21,943 nt of DNA from Thermaceae bacterium (GCA_027023115.1 JALVWZ010000431.1:1-21943), one strand, 5' to 3'. Counted from the stretch's first letter, positions 13,182 through 21,373 are shown. Translations and numbers: made by a program. The notes: generated by a model not told the origin, from the sequence alone.

Positions 13182-14204
13182 TTAACGTGCCTTAACCTCC
13201 GTCCAGATGCGGTCGTAAAGTTGGGTTGCCGGCCCCAGGTCGTGGATGAACTCTAGCTTGGCGCGCACTTCCGGCGTCGGGTAGACGGCCGGGTTGGAGA
13301 GAAGGTCATGGTCCAGGTATGGTTCGGCCGCCTTGACCGGCGAGGCGTAACGGTTGTAGTTGGAGACGGCCGCCGCCACTTTGGGATCGAGCAAGAAGTT
13401 GATGAAGGCGTAGGCGTTCTCGATATCGGGAGCCTGTGCGGGAATCGCCAGGGCGTCCACCCAGATGGTGCCGCCTTCTTTGGGTATGATGTAGGTAACG
13501 CTTGGGTCTTCTTCCTGGATGGCGAAGATGTCGCCCGAATAGTTATGGACTACCACCGCGTCGCCGGCTAGCAGGCGGCTGCGGGCGCCGACGCTGTCGG
13601 CAAAGCCCATCCCTCTTTTCTTGGCGGAGATTAACAACTGTTTGGCCTCTTCCAGGTGGTCTGGGTTGGTGTCGTTCAGCGAGTAGCCGAGGTATTTCAG
13701 CGCCGCGCCAATCGTTTCGCGCATTTCGTCCAGCAGCAGGAAGGGGCCGACGTAGGCCTTGGGGTCGAAGAAGACTGCCCAGCTGTCCACGCCGCCGGGT
13801 ACGTCGCTCTTGCGGTAGGCGATGCCGGTGGTGCCCCACTGATAGGGGACCGAGTAGGCGTCGTGCGGGTCGTAGGCCGGATCCTGAAACTCGGGGTAGA
13901 GGTTCTTCAGGTTGGGCAGACGGCCGTGGTCGAGCTTGGTAATCAGGCCGGAACGGGCCAGCTCGGCGACGTAGTAGTCGGGCGGAACGATTATGTCGTA
14001 GTCGCGCACCGCGCCGCCTTGCAGCTTGGCCATCATCGCCTCGGGAGACTCGAAGGTATCGTAGATAATGCGCACGTCGTAGCGCTTGGAGAACTCCTGC
14101 AAGACTTCTTCGGGAACGTAGTCGGACCAGTTGAAGATGCGCAGTTCGCCGCGGGCCAGTACCGGGGTGAGCAGCAAGAGTAGGGTCAAAAGGGTCTTCT
14201 TCAT
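13182..14204 (-). CDS. potD: Spermidine/putrescine ABC transporter, substrate-binding protein
   Basis: PotD captures polyamines in the periplasm and delivers them to the PotBC channel. The 340-aa protein starts with a signal peptide (1-19, MKKTLLTLLLLLTPVLARG) with no lipobox Cys, so it is a soluble periplasmic protein in a two-membrane cell. The mature N-terminus ELRIFNWSDYVPEEVLQEF is typical of PotD/PotF, as is VRIIYDTFESPEAMMAKLQ. The ATG at 14204 has AGGAGGT 5 nt upstream, 2 nt after the potC stop; a longer open frame upstream is rejected because it would overlap potC. It is the last gene of potABCD. Other substrates of this protein family (e.g. putrescine only) cannot be excluded. Confidence 0.92.
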   Translation of the reverse strand: MKKTLLTLLLLLTPVLARGELRIFNWSDYVPEEVLQEFSKRYDVRIIYDTFESPEAMMAKLQGGAVRDYDIIVPPDYYVAELARSGLITKLDHGRLPNLKNLYPEFQDPAYDPHDAYSVPYQWGTTGIAYRKSDVPGGVDSWAVFFDPKAYVGPFLLLDEMRETIGAALKYLGYSLNDTNPDHLEEAKQLLISAKKRGMGFADSVGARSRLLAGDAVVVHNYSGDIFAIQEEDPSVTYIIPKEGGTIWVDALAIPAQAPDIENAYAFINFLLDPKVAAAVSNYNRYASPVKAAEPYLDHDLLSNPAVYPTPEVRAKLEFIHDLGPATQLYDRIWTEVKAR

Positions 14205-14206
14205 GG

Positions 14207-14989
14207 TTACCTCCTGTTGGACGCACGCTGAACGCCGAGCAGCGCCAGCGTCGTTACCAGAATCATCAGCGTGGATACGGCGTGAACCTCGGGGGTAACG
14301 CCCCGCTTGACGCTCGAGTAGATGTATATCGGCAGGGTTGTCGAACCCGGGCCTGCGGTAAAGAAGGTTATCACGAAATCGTCGAGGCTCAGTGTGAAGG
14401 CCAGCAGCGCCGCGGCGGCAATGCCGGGCCAGACCAGCGGGAAGGTCACCTTCCAAAAGCGGCGCCAGGAGGTGGCCCCCAGGTCGGCCGCCGCCTCTTC
14501 CAGGCTAGGGTCGAGGCCTGCCAGCCGGCTCTTCACCACCAGGGTGACGTAAGCGATCTGAAAAGTCACGTGGGCGACGATGACCGTTCCCAGACCCAGG
14601 TGCAGTGCCCGCAGGTAGTTCTGCGCCCAAGCGAAGAAGAGGAGCAACGAAACGCCCATTACGATGTCGGGAATCACCACCGGCACGTAGAGCAAGAAGA
14701 GCAGACCGCCGCGTCCGAAAAAGCGGTAGCGGTGGATGCCCAGCGCCAGCAAAGTGCCGAGAATGGTGGCGATCAGCGTCGAGCTGGTGGCGATAATCAG
14801 GCTGTTGGTGACGTAGCCGTGAATACGCGCATGCCCCAGCAAGGCGGCGTACCATTTGAGGGTAAAGCCGTGCCACTGCACGCCGTATTTGCTGGCGTTG
14901 AAAGAAAGGACAACTATCACGGCGATTGGCAGGTACAGAAATAAGAGCACCAAGACCCCGTGCAACGTGAGGAGGCGGCGGCCGCTCAT
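14207..14989 (-). CDS. potC: Spermidine/putrescine ABC transporter permease
   Basis: PotC is one of two inner-membrane channel subunits. The 260-aa protein has about six membrane segments and the EAA loop that docks to the ATPase, EEAAADLGA (164-172), followed by WRRFWKVTFPLVWPG. The start NASKYGVQWHGFTLKWY region is typical of PotC/PotI. Its ATG at 14989 overlaps the potB stop by 4 nt (ATGA), and potD follows 2 nt after its stop, so expression is coupled. Confidence 0.92.
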   Translation of the reverse strand: MSGRRLLTLHGVLVLLFLYLPIAVIVVLSFNASKYGVQWHGFTLKWYAALLGHARIHGYVTNSLIIATSSTLIATILGTLLALGIHRYRFFGRGGLLFLLYVPVVIPDIVMGVSLLLFFAWAQNYLRALHLGLGTVIVAHVTFQIAYVTLVVKSRLAGLDPSLEEAAADLGATSWRRFWKVTFPLVWPGIAAAALLAFTLSLDDFVITFFTAGPGSTTLPIYIYSSVKRGVTPEVHAVSTLMILVTTLALLGVQRASNRR

Positions 14990-15852
14990 AGGAGCTCTCC
15001 CATGCCGCTCTCACCGGCGCGGCGGGCGTAGAGCCAGAGGCCGAGCAGCACCAGAGCCATCAGCACGAAGGCGGCGGCCGAGCCAAAGGCCCAGTCGCGC
15101 GAGCCGCCGAACTGCTGTTGGATGACGTTGCCGATGAGGATTGCCTTGCCGGCCCCCAGGAGGTCGGAGATGACGAAGGTGCCCAGCGCCGGGATGAAGA
15201 CCAGCAGCACCCCGGCCACCAAGCCCGGCAGCGTTTGCGGGAAGACGGCGTGCCAAAAACCGCGCACGCGCCCGGCGCCGAGGTCGTAGGCGGCCTCGAG
15301 CAGGGTCCAGTCCACCTTCTCCACCGAGGCGTAGAGGGGCAGTATCAAAAACGGCAGATAGGTATAGATGGTGCCGACGTAGACCGCGGTCCAGCTGGGG
15401 TAGAGGTGCAGTGTTGGCAGGTGCAGGTACGAAAGAAATGCATTGATCACCCCGCGGCGCTGGAAGATGACTATCCAGGCGTAGACGCGAATCAGGAAGT
15501 TCGTCCAAAACGGCAGCACCACCAGTAGCAAGAGCAGGTTTTTGTGGCGGCTGCGGGCGATGAAGAAGGCGAAGGGGTAGCCAAGCAGCACCACCGCCAC
15601 GGTGGTAACTACCCCCAGCAGGAAGCTGCGGCCGAGAATGTTCAGGTAGAGCGGGTCGAAGCCCGAGCTTGAAATACCGAAGAAGCGGGCGTAGTTGGCC
15701 AGGGTGAGCGGTCCGCTGAGCCAGCCATGGGGGCCGCGTTGTAGAAAGGACGCATAAAGAATGAGCAGCGTCGGCAATAGCGAGAAGACCACCAACCAAA
15801 AGGCCCCGGGGGCAACGGTAGCCAGCAGGCGGCGCCAGCTAGGCCGGTTCAT
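14986..15852 (-). CDS. potB: Spermidine/putrescine ABC transporter permease
   Basis: PotB is the second channel subunit. The 288-aa protein has about six membrane segments, a periplasmic loop around 38-70, and the ATPase-docking motif LEAAYDLGAG (185-194) followed by FWHAVFPQTLPG. The N-terminal half with PFWTNFLIRVYAW is characteristic of PotB/PotH. Its ATG at 15852 lies inside the 3' end of potA (14-nt overlap), and its stop overlaps the potC start. Confidence 0.92.
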   Translation of the reverse strand: MNRPSWRRLLATVAPGAFWLVVFSLLPTLLILYASFLQRGPHGWLSGPLTLANYARFFGISSSGFDPLYLNILGRSFLLGVVTTVAVVLLGYPFAFFIARSRHKNLLLLLVVLPFWTNFLIRVYAWIVIFQRRGVINAFLSYLHLPTLHLYPSWTAVYVGTIYTYLPFLILPLYASVEKVDWTLLEAAYDLGAGRVRGFWHAVFPQTLPGLVAGVLLVFIPALGTFVISDLLGAGKAILIGNVIQQQFGGSRDWAFGSAAAFVLMALVLLGLWLYARRAGESGMGELL

Positions 15853-16960
15853 CTATCACCACCAGGTTCTCGGCGGGTAGGTGGGCGTAGACGTATTCGT
15901 CGTAGTCGAACTCCTCGAAGCCCGGTTCCTGAATGTCGGAATTCAAGGTGTAAGCCACTAGCTCGGTGCCGGCGGCCTCGAGCAGGTACTGGTTTTCGGC
16001 GCCGGTGTAAATGATGTCGTCCACCCGTACCCGCACGGTGTTTTCGTGATGTATGGGCTCGCGGCTGAGGCGAATCTTTTCTGGTCTGATCGAGATCAGG
16101 TAACGTTCGCCTATTTTGACGGGCCGCGCTACCCGTAACTTACCGAGGGGCGTTTGCAGCAGGCGCTCGCCGGCGTAGGCGGCCTGGATGAGGTTGGAGG
16201 TGCCCAGAAACTGCGCCACGAACGCCGTTGCCGGTCGCTCGTAGATGGCCTCGGGGAAGTCGAGCTGCTCGATCCGGCCGGCGCGCATGACCGCGATCCG
16301 GTCCGACATCACCAACGCCTCTTCCTGGTCGTGGGTGACGTAGACGAAGGTTATCCCCAGCTCTTCTTGTAGGTTCATCAGCTCTACCTGGAGCTGTTTG
16401 CGCAGCTTGTAGTCGAGCGCTCCCAAAGGCTCGTCCAAGAGCAGGACTTCGGGTTCGTTGACCAGCGCCCGCGCCAGCGCCACCCGCTGCCGCTGGCCGC
16501 CGGACAGTTCGTGCGGGCGCCGCTGCGCCAGTTGCTCGATGTCCACCAGCTCCAGCGCCCAGGCCACCCGTTGCCGCAGCTCGTCTTCGGGAACCTGCTT
16601 CATACGCAGACCGAAGGCGACGTTGGCGAAGACGTTCATGTGCGGAAAGAGGGCGTAGTTCTGGAAGACCATGTTCACCGGCCGCCGGTAGGGCGGCAGG
16701 CCGCGGGCGTCGGCGCCGGCGATTTCCACCCGGCCGGAGTCGGGCTCCTCGAAGCCAGCGAGGATGCGCAAGAGCGTCGTCTTGCCGCAGCCAGAGGGGC
16801 CGAGGAGGCTGAAGAACTCGCCGGCGCGCACCTCGAAACTAACGTCGTTTAGAGCCAGGGTGCCGCCAGCGTAACGCTTGGAAACCCCGGACAGCCTGAC
16901 TATCGCGTCGCCGACCGGGGTTCGGGTACGTTTACCTTTGAAGAGTCTGCGTTGCTCCAA
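15839..16960 (-). CDS. potA: Spermidine/putrescine ABC transporter ATPase
   Basis: PotA hydrolyses ATP to drive polyamine import. The 373-aa protein has Walker A GPSGCGKTT (54-62), Q-loop Gln100, signature LSGGQ (142-146), Walker B LLLDEP (163-168) and switch His200, then a C-terminal regulatory TOBE-type region (about 240-373). The start is TTG at 16960, with GAGGGGAG upstream; no ATG or GTG upstream of the core domain is in frame, though start choice is not certain. It is the first gene of potABCD. A possible promoter with a dyad in its spacer lies at 16984-17013. Related spermidine/iron/sulfate importer ATPases look alike; the linked potBCD genes support polyamines. Confidence 0.92.
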   Translation of the reverse strand: MEQRRLFKGKRTRTPVGDAIVRLSGVSKRYAGGTLALNDVSFEVRAGEFFSLLGPSGCGKTTLLRILAGFEEPDSGRVEIAGADARGLPPYRRPVNMVFQNYALFPHMNVFANVAFGLRMKQVPEDELRQRVAWALELVDIEQLAQRRPHELSGGQRQRVALARALVNEPEVLLLDEPLGALDYKLRKQLQVELMNLQEELGITFVYVTHDQEEALVMSDRIAVMRAGRIEQLDFPEAIYERPATAFVAQFLGTSNLIQAAYAGERLLQTPLGKLRVARPVKIGERYLISIRPEKIRLSREPIHHENTVRVRVDDIIYTGAENQYLLEAAGTELVAYTLNSDIQEPGFEEFDYDEYVYAHLPAENLVVIDEPA

Positions 16961-16983
16961 CTCTCAACTCCCCTCGCAGGGAA

Positions 16984-17013
16984 AGTTTACGGCCCGTGCG
17001 CGCGGCCGTGCAA
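16984..17013 (-). promoter_or_regulatory. Possible potABCD promoter with a spacer dyad
   Basis: Minus-strand TTGCAC (17013-17008) and TAAACT (16989-16984) are 18 bp apart. Between them is an inverted repeat CGGCC-N9-GGCCG (16990-17008), placed where an operator could lie. Both hexamers are weak, so readthrough from the lipoprotein gene is also possible. Confidence 0.3.
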
Positions 17014-17029
17014 GGGCAGTTCCACCGGC

Positions 17030-17617
17030 TTAGGGCTCCGGTATCAGGTCGAAGGGGCGCTGCTCGAGGACGACGTGGAAACCGGTGATCTGGTAGTGGA
17101 TGGTAGAGCTGCCATTGACCCGGAGCTCGACCCCCACCCTGAACCCGTCGCCGGTGACCAGATCTAGAGCCGGATCGCCCTTTTGCAGGTGGGCCTCGAG
17201 GTGCACCTGGCCGCTGGCGCCGGCCTCCAGGTGCAGAGAGGTGTTGGTTAGCGAGGTGTCGCCAGCGCCGTCGTAGATGTTGCTCGAGTCAGAAGCCGGG
17301 GCGAGCCGGAAGTCGGCCTGCAGGTCGAGGGGGCCGCTACCGGTATTCTCGACGTCGGCCACTACGTCTATCCCCAGGCCGTGGAGCTCGTCGAGGGTCG
17401 GCAGGTCGCTTATCAGCTCGCCGCCGTCGGGGGTGGCGAGGTTGTCGTCGGCGTCGGGGATATAGACCTGCATACTGCCGGGGACGGTCAGGTCGCCCTC
17501 GAGGCCTTCGGTTCCCTGGGCGAAGGAGAGCAGATCCAGATCGGCTACGACCAACGTATGGGCGCTGCAGGCGGTGAGGACCGCGAGCGTTGCCAGTAGC
17601 AATAGAAGTTTCTTCAT
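17030..17617 (-). CDS. Putative lipoprotein of unknown function
   Basis: The 195-aa product begins with a lipoprotein signal peptide; the lipobox LTAC puts the lipidated residue at Cys17. The mature part is acidic and predicted to be rich in beta strands, with no cysteine. A central stretch (about 83-145) with DVVADVENTGSGPLDLQADF loosely resembles LEA14-like or Ig-like beta-sandwich domains, but I do not recognise a family. The ATG at 17617 has GGGAGG 5 nt upstream. It lies 10 nt after the beta-barrel gene and is probably co-transcribed with it, so a role at the outer membrane alongside that protein is a reasonable guess only. Confidence 0.75.
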   Translation of the reverse strand: MKKLLLLLATLAVLTACSAHTLVVADLDLLSFAQGTEGLEGDLTVPGSMQVYIPDADDNLATPDGGELISDLPTLDELHGLGIDVVADVENTGSGPLDLQADFRLAPASDSSNIYDGAGDTSLTNTSLHLEAGASGQVHLEAHLQKGDPALDLVTGDGFRVGVELRVNGSSTIHYQITGFHVVLEQRPFDLIPEP

Positions 17618-17627
17618 GGCTGCCTCC

Positions 17628-18950
17628 CTAGAAGTTGAAGCCGAGGCTGGCGGCCAGGCCGAAGACCATCTGACCGCTAAATGGGGCTTGGTGGCTGGTC
17701 AGGGCGGTGTCGAAGCTAAAGCCGGGCAACTTGACGCCCGCCCCCAGCCCCAGCTTGAGGCCGTTTTCGTAGCCCAGCCCGCCGCGCAGGCGGAAGATGG
17801 ACTTTTGGTATTCCACGCCGGCGTGGGCGCTAAAGGCTCCGGCCGCGTAGGAAGCGTCGGCGCCATAGAGCACCACGTCGCCGCCGGCCAGGGTTTGTGC
17901 GTAGGCGCCATTGGCGTAGACGGCCGGGTCGAATGCGGCGTGGGTAATGGTGTGACTGTTATCGCTGCTGTGCCCGGAGCCGTCGTTGGTGTGTAGGACG
18001 CCGCTCCAGCTTTCGTAGCCAAAGAGGTTGCGCACGCCCAGGCCGTAGGTGCCCGACTGGTAATCGAGCGCCACGCCCAGGTCCAGGCGGCCGCCGTAGC
18101 CATTGCCGCTACCGGGGTAAACGTAAAACAGTCTGTTGGAATAGGTAACGGGTCCGGGAGCGCCGTGGTCGTCGGTAGTGGTCGTGCCAGTCAGCTCGGC
18201 GTCGGCGTAGAGCAGGCCGTAAAAGCCCTCGAGCTGCCCGCCGAGGTAGACTTTCCCCTCGAAACCGGGAATAGCAGGCAACGGGGTGGCGAAGTCGAGG
18301 TTGACGTTTACGCCGGCGCTGGCCGCGCCGGTCAGCGAGAAGGAGTATTCGGTATTGGGCTGGAGCGAGCCGCTGGCCAGGTCGCGGCTCAGCGCGGGGC
18401 TGGGGTTCAGCCCAAAGCCCCCCGCCGAGGTAAAGGCGCCCAGCGAAACGTGCAGCCCGGAGAGGCCAGTGGGAATGGGGATTAGCAAGAACGGCTGCGG
18501 CAACGGCAGGCCGGCGGCGCCGCTCTTGCCACCGGAGTAAGTGCCGAGCTGAAACGGCTTGCCGGAACCGTCGGTTATCTGCACTCCATCGGCGCTTACG
18601 TGCAGGACTATCTTGTCGGGGCTCGAGGGCGGATTGATCATGAACTCGTAAGGCCGGCTGACCTGGTCCAGGAAGGCCAGCACGTCGAAGTTGCTTTTGA
18701 AGGTGGCGAAGTCGGTGAAGTAGTAGAGCGGGCTAACGCTGGGACGCAGCGCCAGGTTGATCAGCCCCAGGGGAAGGTCGAACCCGCCGCCCGGGCCGTA
18801 GGCGTCGCCCGGATAGGCGGCGTAGGCCGGGTTGAGTCCGGCCGCCCAGGGGCCCGGCAGGGTAACGCCGCCCATGCCCAGGCTGCGCACCCCCTGTGCG
18901 GAGGCCACTCCCAGTGTCGCCGTTAACAGCAAGATCCAAAGCCTTTTCAT
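17628..18950 (-). CDS. Putative outer-membrane beta-barrel protein
   Basis: The 440-aa product has a signal peptide (1-18, ending VASA) and a sequence dominated by Gly/aromatic-rich alternating strands, ending in LAASLGFNF; a C-terminal Phe is the usual outer-membrane barrel assembly signal. The mature N-terminus VRSLGMGGVTLP...LNPAYAAYP resembles the MGG...NPA motif of FadL/PorV/UPF0164-type barrels, so a transport or secretion-related pore is possible, but the exact family is not recognised. The ATG at 18950 is preceded by GGGGGTGATGC. The promoter region shares TATGCTGAGGG with the aminotransferase gene. A lipoprotein gene follows within 10 nt. Confidence 0.75.
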   Translation of the reverse strand: MKRLWILLLTATLGVASAQGVRSLGMGGVTLPGPWAAGLNPAYAAYPGDAYGPGGGFDLPLGLINLALRPSVSPLYYFTDFATFKSNFDVLAFLDQVSRPYEFMINPPSSPDKIVLHVSADGVQITDGSGKPFQLGTYSGGKSGAAGLPLPQPFLLIPIPTGLSGLHVSLGAFTSAGGFGLNPSPALSRDLASGSLQPNTEYSFSLTGAASAGVNVNLDFATPLPAIPGFEGKVYLGGQLEGFYGLLYADAELTGTTTTDDHGAPGPVTYSNRLFYVYPGSGNGYGGRLDLGVALDYQSGTYGLGVRNLFGYESWSGVLHTNDGSGHSSDNSHTITHAAFDPAVYANGAYAQTLAGGDVVLYGADASYAAGAFSAHAGVEYQKSIFRLRGGLGYENGLKLGLGAGVKLPGFSFDTALTSHQAPFSGQMVFGLAASLGFNF

Positions 18951-18971
18951 GCATCACCCCCGTTTGCCCTC

Positions 18972-18999
18972 AGCATAGCCGCTCGGCGGCGGCGGTTAA
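18972..18999 (-). promoter_or_regulatory. Promoter of the beta-barrel/lipoprotein pair
   Basis: Minus-strand TATGCT (18977-18972) is followed by GAGGG, as upstream of the aminotransferase. TTAACC (18999-18994) is a possible -35 with a 16-bp spacer, matching four of six consensus bases. Confidence 0.45.
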
Positions 19000-19011
19000 A
19001 GGGCGCCGGGC

Positions 19012-19503
19012 TCAAAGGCGCGGCGTGGTGCCGGTGCGCAGGTGGGCCAGGTGAGTCAGTGCCACCGCCAGGGCGTCGGTGGCGTGGTTACTGGCGGGGG
19101 TCTTTTTCATCTGCAGGAGCGCGCGCACCATGAAGGCCACCTGCTGCTTGTCGGCGCGGCCGGTGCCCACCAGCGCCCGTTTGACCTCCATGGGTCCGTA
19201 CTGGAACACCTCCAGACCGGCTTCGTCGGCGGCCAGGAAGACGGCCCCCATCGCCCAGCCGACCTTGTAAGAGAGTTCGTTTTGGCGGTAGAAGAACTGC
19301 GCCTCCACCGCCACCGCCTGCGGGCGGTGCTCGCTAATCACGGCGCTGACCCGCTCGAATATGTGACGCACCCGTCGCGGCGCAGGTTCGCCGTGCTTAG
19401 TGCGCACCAGCTCGGCGGCCACGAAGCGGGCGGCGGCGGCGTCGCCGCTGACCACGCCCAGTCCCAGGTTGCTTATTCCCGGGTCGACCCCGAGGACGAT
19501 CAT
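19012..19503 (-). CDS. ruvC: Holliday junction resolvase RuvC
   Basis: RuvC cuts four-way DNA junctions during recombination repair, working with RuvAB. The 163-aa protein is of normal length and begins MIVLGVDPGISNLGLGV. The acidic metal-binding residues are visible as Asp7, Glu67 (VEAQFFYRQN) and Asp143, with His140 in ASNHATDALAVAL; this arrangement matches the Thermus enzyme. The ATG at 19503 is one nt after the yebC stop, so it is translated from the yebC transcript. ruvA and ruvB are not in the window. Confidence 0.94.
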   Translation of the reverse strand: MIVLGVDPGISNLGLGVVSGDAAAARFVAAELVRTKHGEPAPRRVRHIFERVSAVISEHRPQAVAVEAQFFYRQNELSYKVGWAMGAVFLAADEAGLEVFQYGPMEVKRALVGTGRADKQQVAFMVRALLQMKKTPASNHATDALAVALTHLAHLRTGTTPRL

Positions 19504-19504
19504 C

Positions 19505-20236
19505 TCAGGCTTCTACGCCGGTAAGGTCGAGGTTCGAGTAAACGTTCTGCACGTCGTCCAGGTCTTCCAGGGCCTCTATCAGCCGCAGCACCTTCTGCGC
19601 GTCTTCGGGGGGAAGGGCCGTGGTGTTTTGGGGAATCATGGTGATCTCCACCGTATCGGCCTTGTAACCGGCTTCTTCCAGCGCCTTGGCGACGTTGTAG
19701 ACCTCGTTTGGTTCCGTGTACACCTCGAGCACTCCGTCCGACTCCTCCAGATCGCTGGCCCCGGCGTCTATGGCCGCTTCTTCGGCCTCGTCGCTGGTAT
19801 CGGGGAGCACGATCAGCCCCCTGCGCTCGAACTGCCAGGCGACCGCGCCGCTGGCTCCCAGGGAGCCGCCGTGCTTGCTGAAGACGTGGCGCACCTCGCC
19901 GGCGGTGCGGTTGCGGTTGTCGGTCAGGGCGAAGACCAAAAGGGCCACCCCGCCGGGGGCGTAGCCTTCGTAGACGATGTCTTCGTACTTGGTAGCACCC
20001 TCGCCCTCGCCGCGCAGCTTGGCTAGGAGACGGTCGATGTTCTCGGTGGGAACGTCGTCACGCTTGGCGGCTTCGATGGCGTTGCGCAGTTGTACGTTAC
20101 CGGCCGGGTCGGGGCCGCCGCCGCTGCGGGCGGCTGCGGAGATGGCGCGCATGTGCTTGGTTATCAGCTTGCCGCGCTTGACGTCGTTGGCGGCCTTTTT
20201 TCTTTTAATCTGTGCCCATTTGCTATGTCCGGCCAT
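19505..20236 (-). CDS. yebC: YebC/PmpR family protein
   Basis: YebC/TACO1 proteins were long listed as transcription regulators; some members are now known to act on the ribosome to ease stalling at proline-rich sequences. The 243-aa protein is full length, with the signature start MAGHSKWAQIKRKKAANDVKRGK and the segment YEGYAPGGVALLVFALTDNRNRT in the middle. The ATG at 20236 has GAGGTG upstream (GAGGTGATGCATG), an arrangement shared in part with the barrel gene. The pairing with ruvC is common across bacteria. The molecular role in this organism is not shown by the sequence. Confidence 0.92.
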   Translation of the reverse strand: MAGHSKWAQIKRKKAANDVKRGKLITKHMRAISAAARSGGGPDPAGNVQLRNAIEAAKRDDVPTENIDRLLAKLRGEGEGATKYEDIVYEGYAPGGVALLVFALTDNRNRTAGEVRHVFSKHGGSLGASGAVAWQFERRGLIVLPDTSDEAEEAAIDAGASDLEESDGVLEVYTEPNEVYNVAKALEEAGYKADTVEITMIPQNTTALPPEDAQKVLRLIEALEDLDDVQNVYSNLDLTGVEA

Positions 20237-20281
20237 GCATCACCTCGTTTGCTGTTCCTCATTATAGAGGGCTTCGCGTGA

Positions 20282-20296
20282 TAGGCTGAAACTGCG
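20282..20296 (+). promoter_or_regulatory. Possible -10 of the tdh gene
   Basis: TAGGCT (20282-20287) lies 9 nt before the ATG at 20297 and no Shine-Dalgarno sequence is evident. The same hexamer precedes the AbrB-like gene. The 9-nt spacing is longer than for the clearer leaderless cases, so this is weak. Confidence 0.3.
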
Positions 20297-21334
20297 ATGA
20301 AAGCATTACTAAAAGCCTCCCCGGAACCGGGGCTGGTCATGCGCGACGTCGAGCCGCGCCCGCCGGGCCCCGGAGAGATACTGGTCAAGGTCAAGGCCGC
20401 CTCTATTTGCGGCACCGACCTGCATATCTGGCGTTGGGACCACTGGGCGGCGGGGCGAATACGTCCGCCGGTGATAACCGGCCACGAGTTCACCGGCGTC
20501 GTGGAAGAGGTAGGCGCCGGCGTCACCACGCCCAAGGTGGGCGACCACGTCAGCCTCGAGAGCCACGTCGTTTGCCACACCTGCTATCAGTGCCGCACCG
20601 GCAAGGGCCACATCTGCCAGAACACCCGCATCCTGGGCGTCGACATAGACGGCGGCTACGCCGAGTACGCCACCGTGCCGGCCGAGAACGCCTGGATCAA
20701 CCCGCCCGACCTCCCTTGGGACGTGGCGGCGGTGCTGGAGCCCTTTGGAAACGCCGTGCACACCGTTTATTCGGGCATCGGGGTGGAGGGGAAGACGGTC
20801 CTGGTCACCGGGGCCGGGCCCATCGGGTTGATGGCGATAAGCGTCGCCCGCGCCAGCGGGGCGACGCTGGTGGTGGCCACCGACCTGCAACCGTACCGGC
20901 TGGAGTTCGCCCGCAGAATGGGCGCCGACCGTGTGGTCAACGTCCTGGAGGAAGACCCGGTGGAGGTCGTCATGGACCTTACCGGCGGTCAGGGGGTGGA
21001 GGTTCTGCTGGAGTTTTCGGGTAACGAACGCGCCATCCACCAGGGGTTGCAGGCCCTGATGCCCGGCGGTGAGGCCCGGGTGCTGGGTATACCCTCCGAC
21101 CCGATCAGCTTCGACCTGGCCGGTGAACTGGTAATGCGCGGGATTACCGCGGTGGGGATAGCCGGCCGCCGCCTCTACCAGACCTGGTACCAGGGCAGCG
21201 GCCTGATCTACAGCGGCCGGGTGGACCTGAAGCCACTCATCACCCATCACTTCGCCATGAGCGAGTACCGCCAGGCCTTCGAGCTGCTCGAGCGCGGCGA
21301 AGGCGTCAAGGCGGTTCTGTACCCGGGCGAATAG
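20297..21334 (+). CDS. tdh: Zinc-dependent L-threonine 3-dehydrogenase (or related MDR dehydrogenase)
   Basis: TDH oxidises L-threonine to 2-amino-3-ketobutyrate with NAD+. The 345-aa protein is a medium-chain dehydrogenase: catalytic-zinc residues C38, H63 and E64 with T40/H43 in CGTDLHIW; structural-zinc cysteines C93, C96, C99 and C107; the nucleotide-binding loop GAGPIG (about 177-182). Several stretches match threonine dehydrogenase closely: [40 protein letters not shown] and [10 protein letters not shown] related sorbitol or other polyol dehydrogenase is less likely. The usual partner kbl (2-amino-3-ketobutyrate ligase) is not adjacent. The ATG at 20297 is the first in-frame start and gives the expected N-terminus [10 protein letters not shown]. 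Confidence 0.85.
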   Translation: MKALLKASPEPGLVMRDVEPRPPGPGEILVKVKAASICGTDLHIWRWDHWAAGRIRPPVITGHEFTGVVEEVGAGVTTPKVGDHVSLESHVVCHTCYQCRTGKGHICQNTRILGVDIDGGYAEYATVPAENAWINPPDLPWDVAAVLEPFGNAVHTVYSGIGVEGKTVLVTGAGPIGLMAISVARASGATLVVATDLQPYRLEFARRMGADRVVNVLEEDPVEVVMDLTGGQGVEVLLEFSGNERAIHQGLQALMPGGEARVLGIPSDPISFDLAGELVMRGITAVGIAGRRLYQTWYQGSGLIYSGRVDLKPLITHHFAMSEYRQAFELLERGEGVKAVLYPGE

Positions 21335-21361
21335 ACCTGGTCCGCCGGGCCCGCGTGGCGC

Positions 21362-21373
21362 TAGGCTGGGTTT
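21362..21373 (+). promoter_or_regulatory. Leaderless-type -10 of the AbrB-like gene
   Basis: TAGGCT (21362-21367) is exactly 6 nt before the ATG at 21374; its TAG is an in-frame stop, and no Shine-Dalgarno sequence is present. Confidence 0.5.

Noticed and set aside
13181..13200. GTTAA/TTAAC hairpin after potD as a terminator
   Set aside because: A 5-bp A/T-rich stem is too weak, although a short T-run follows on the minus strand.
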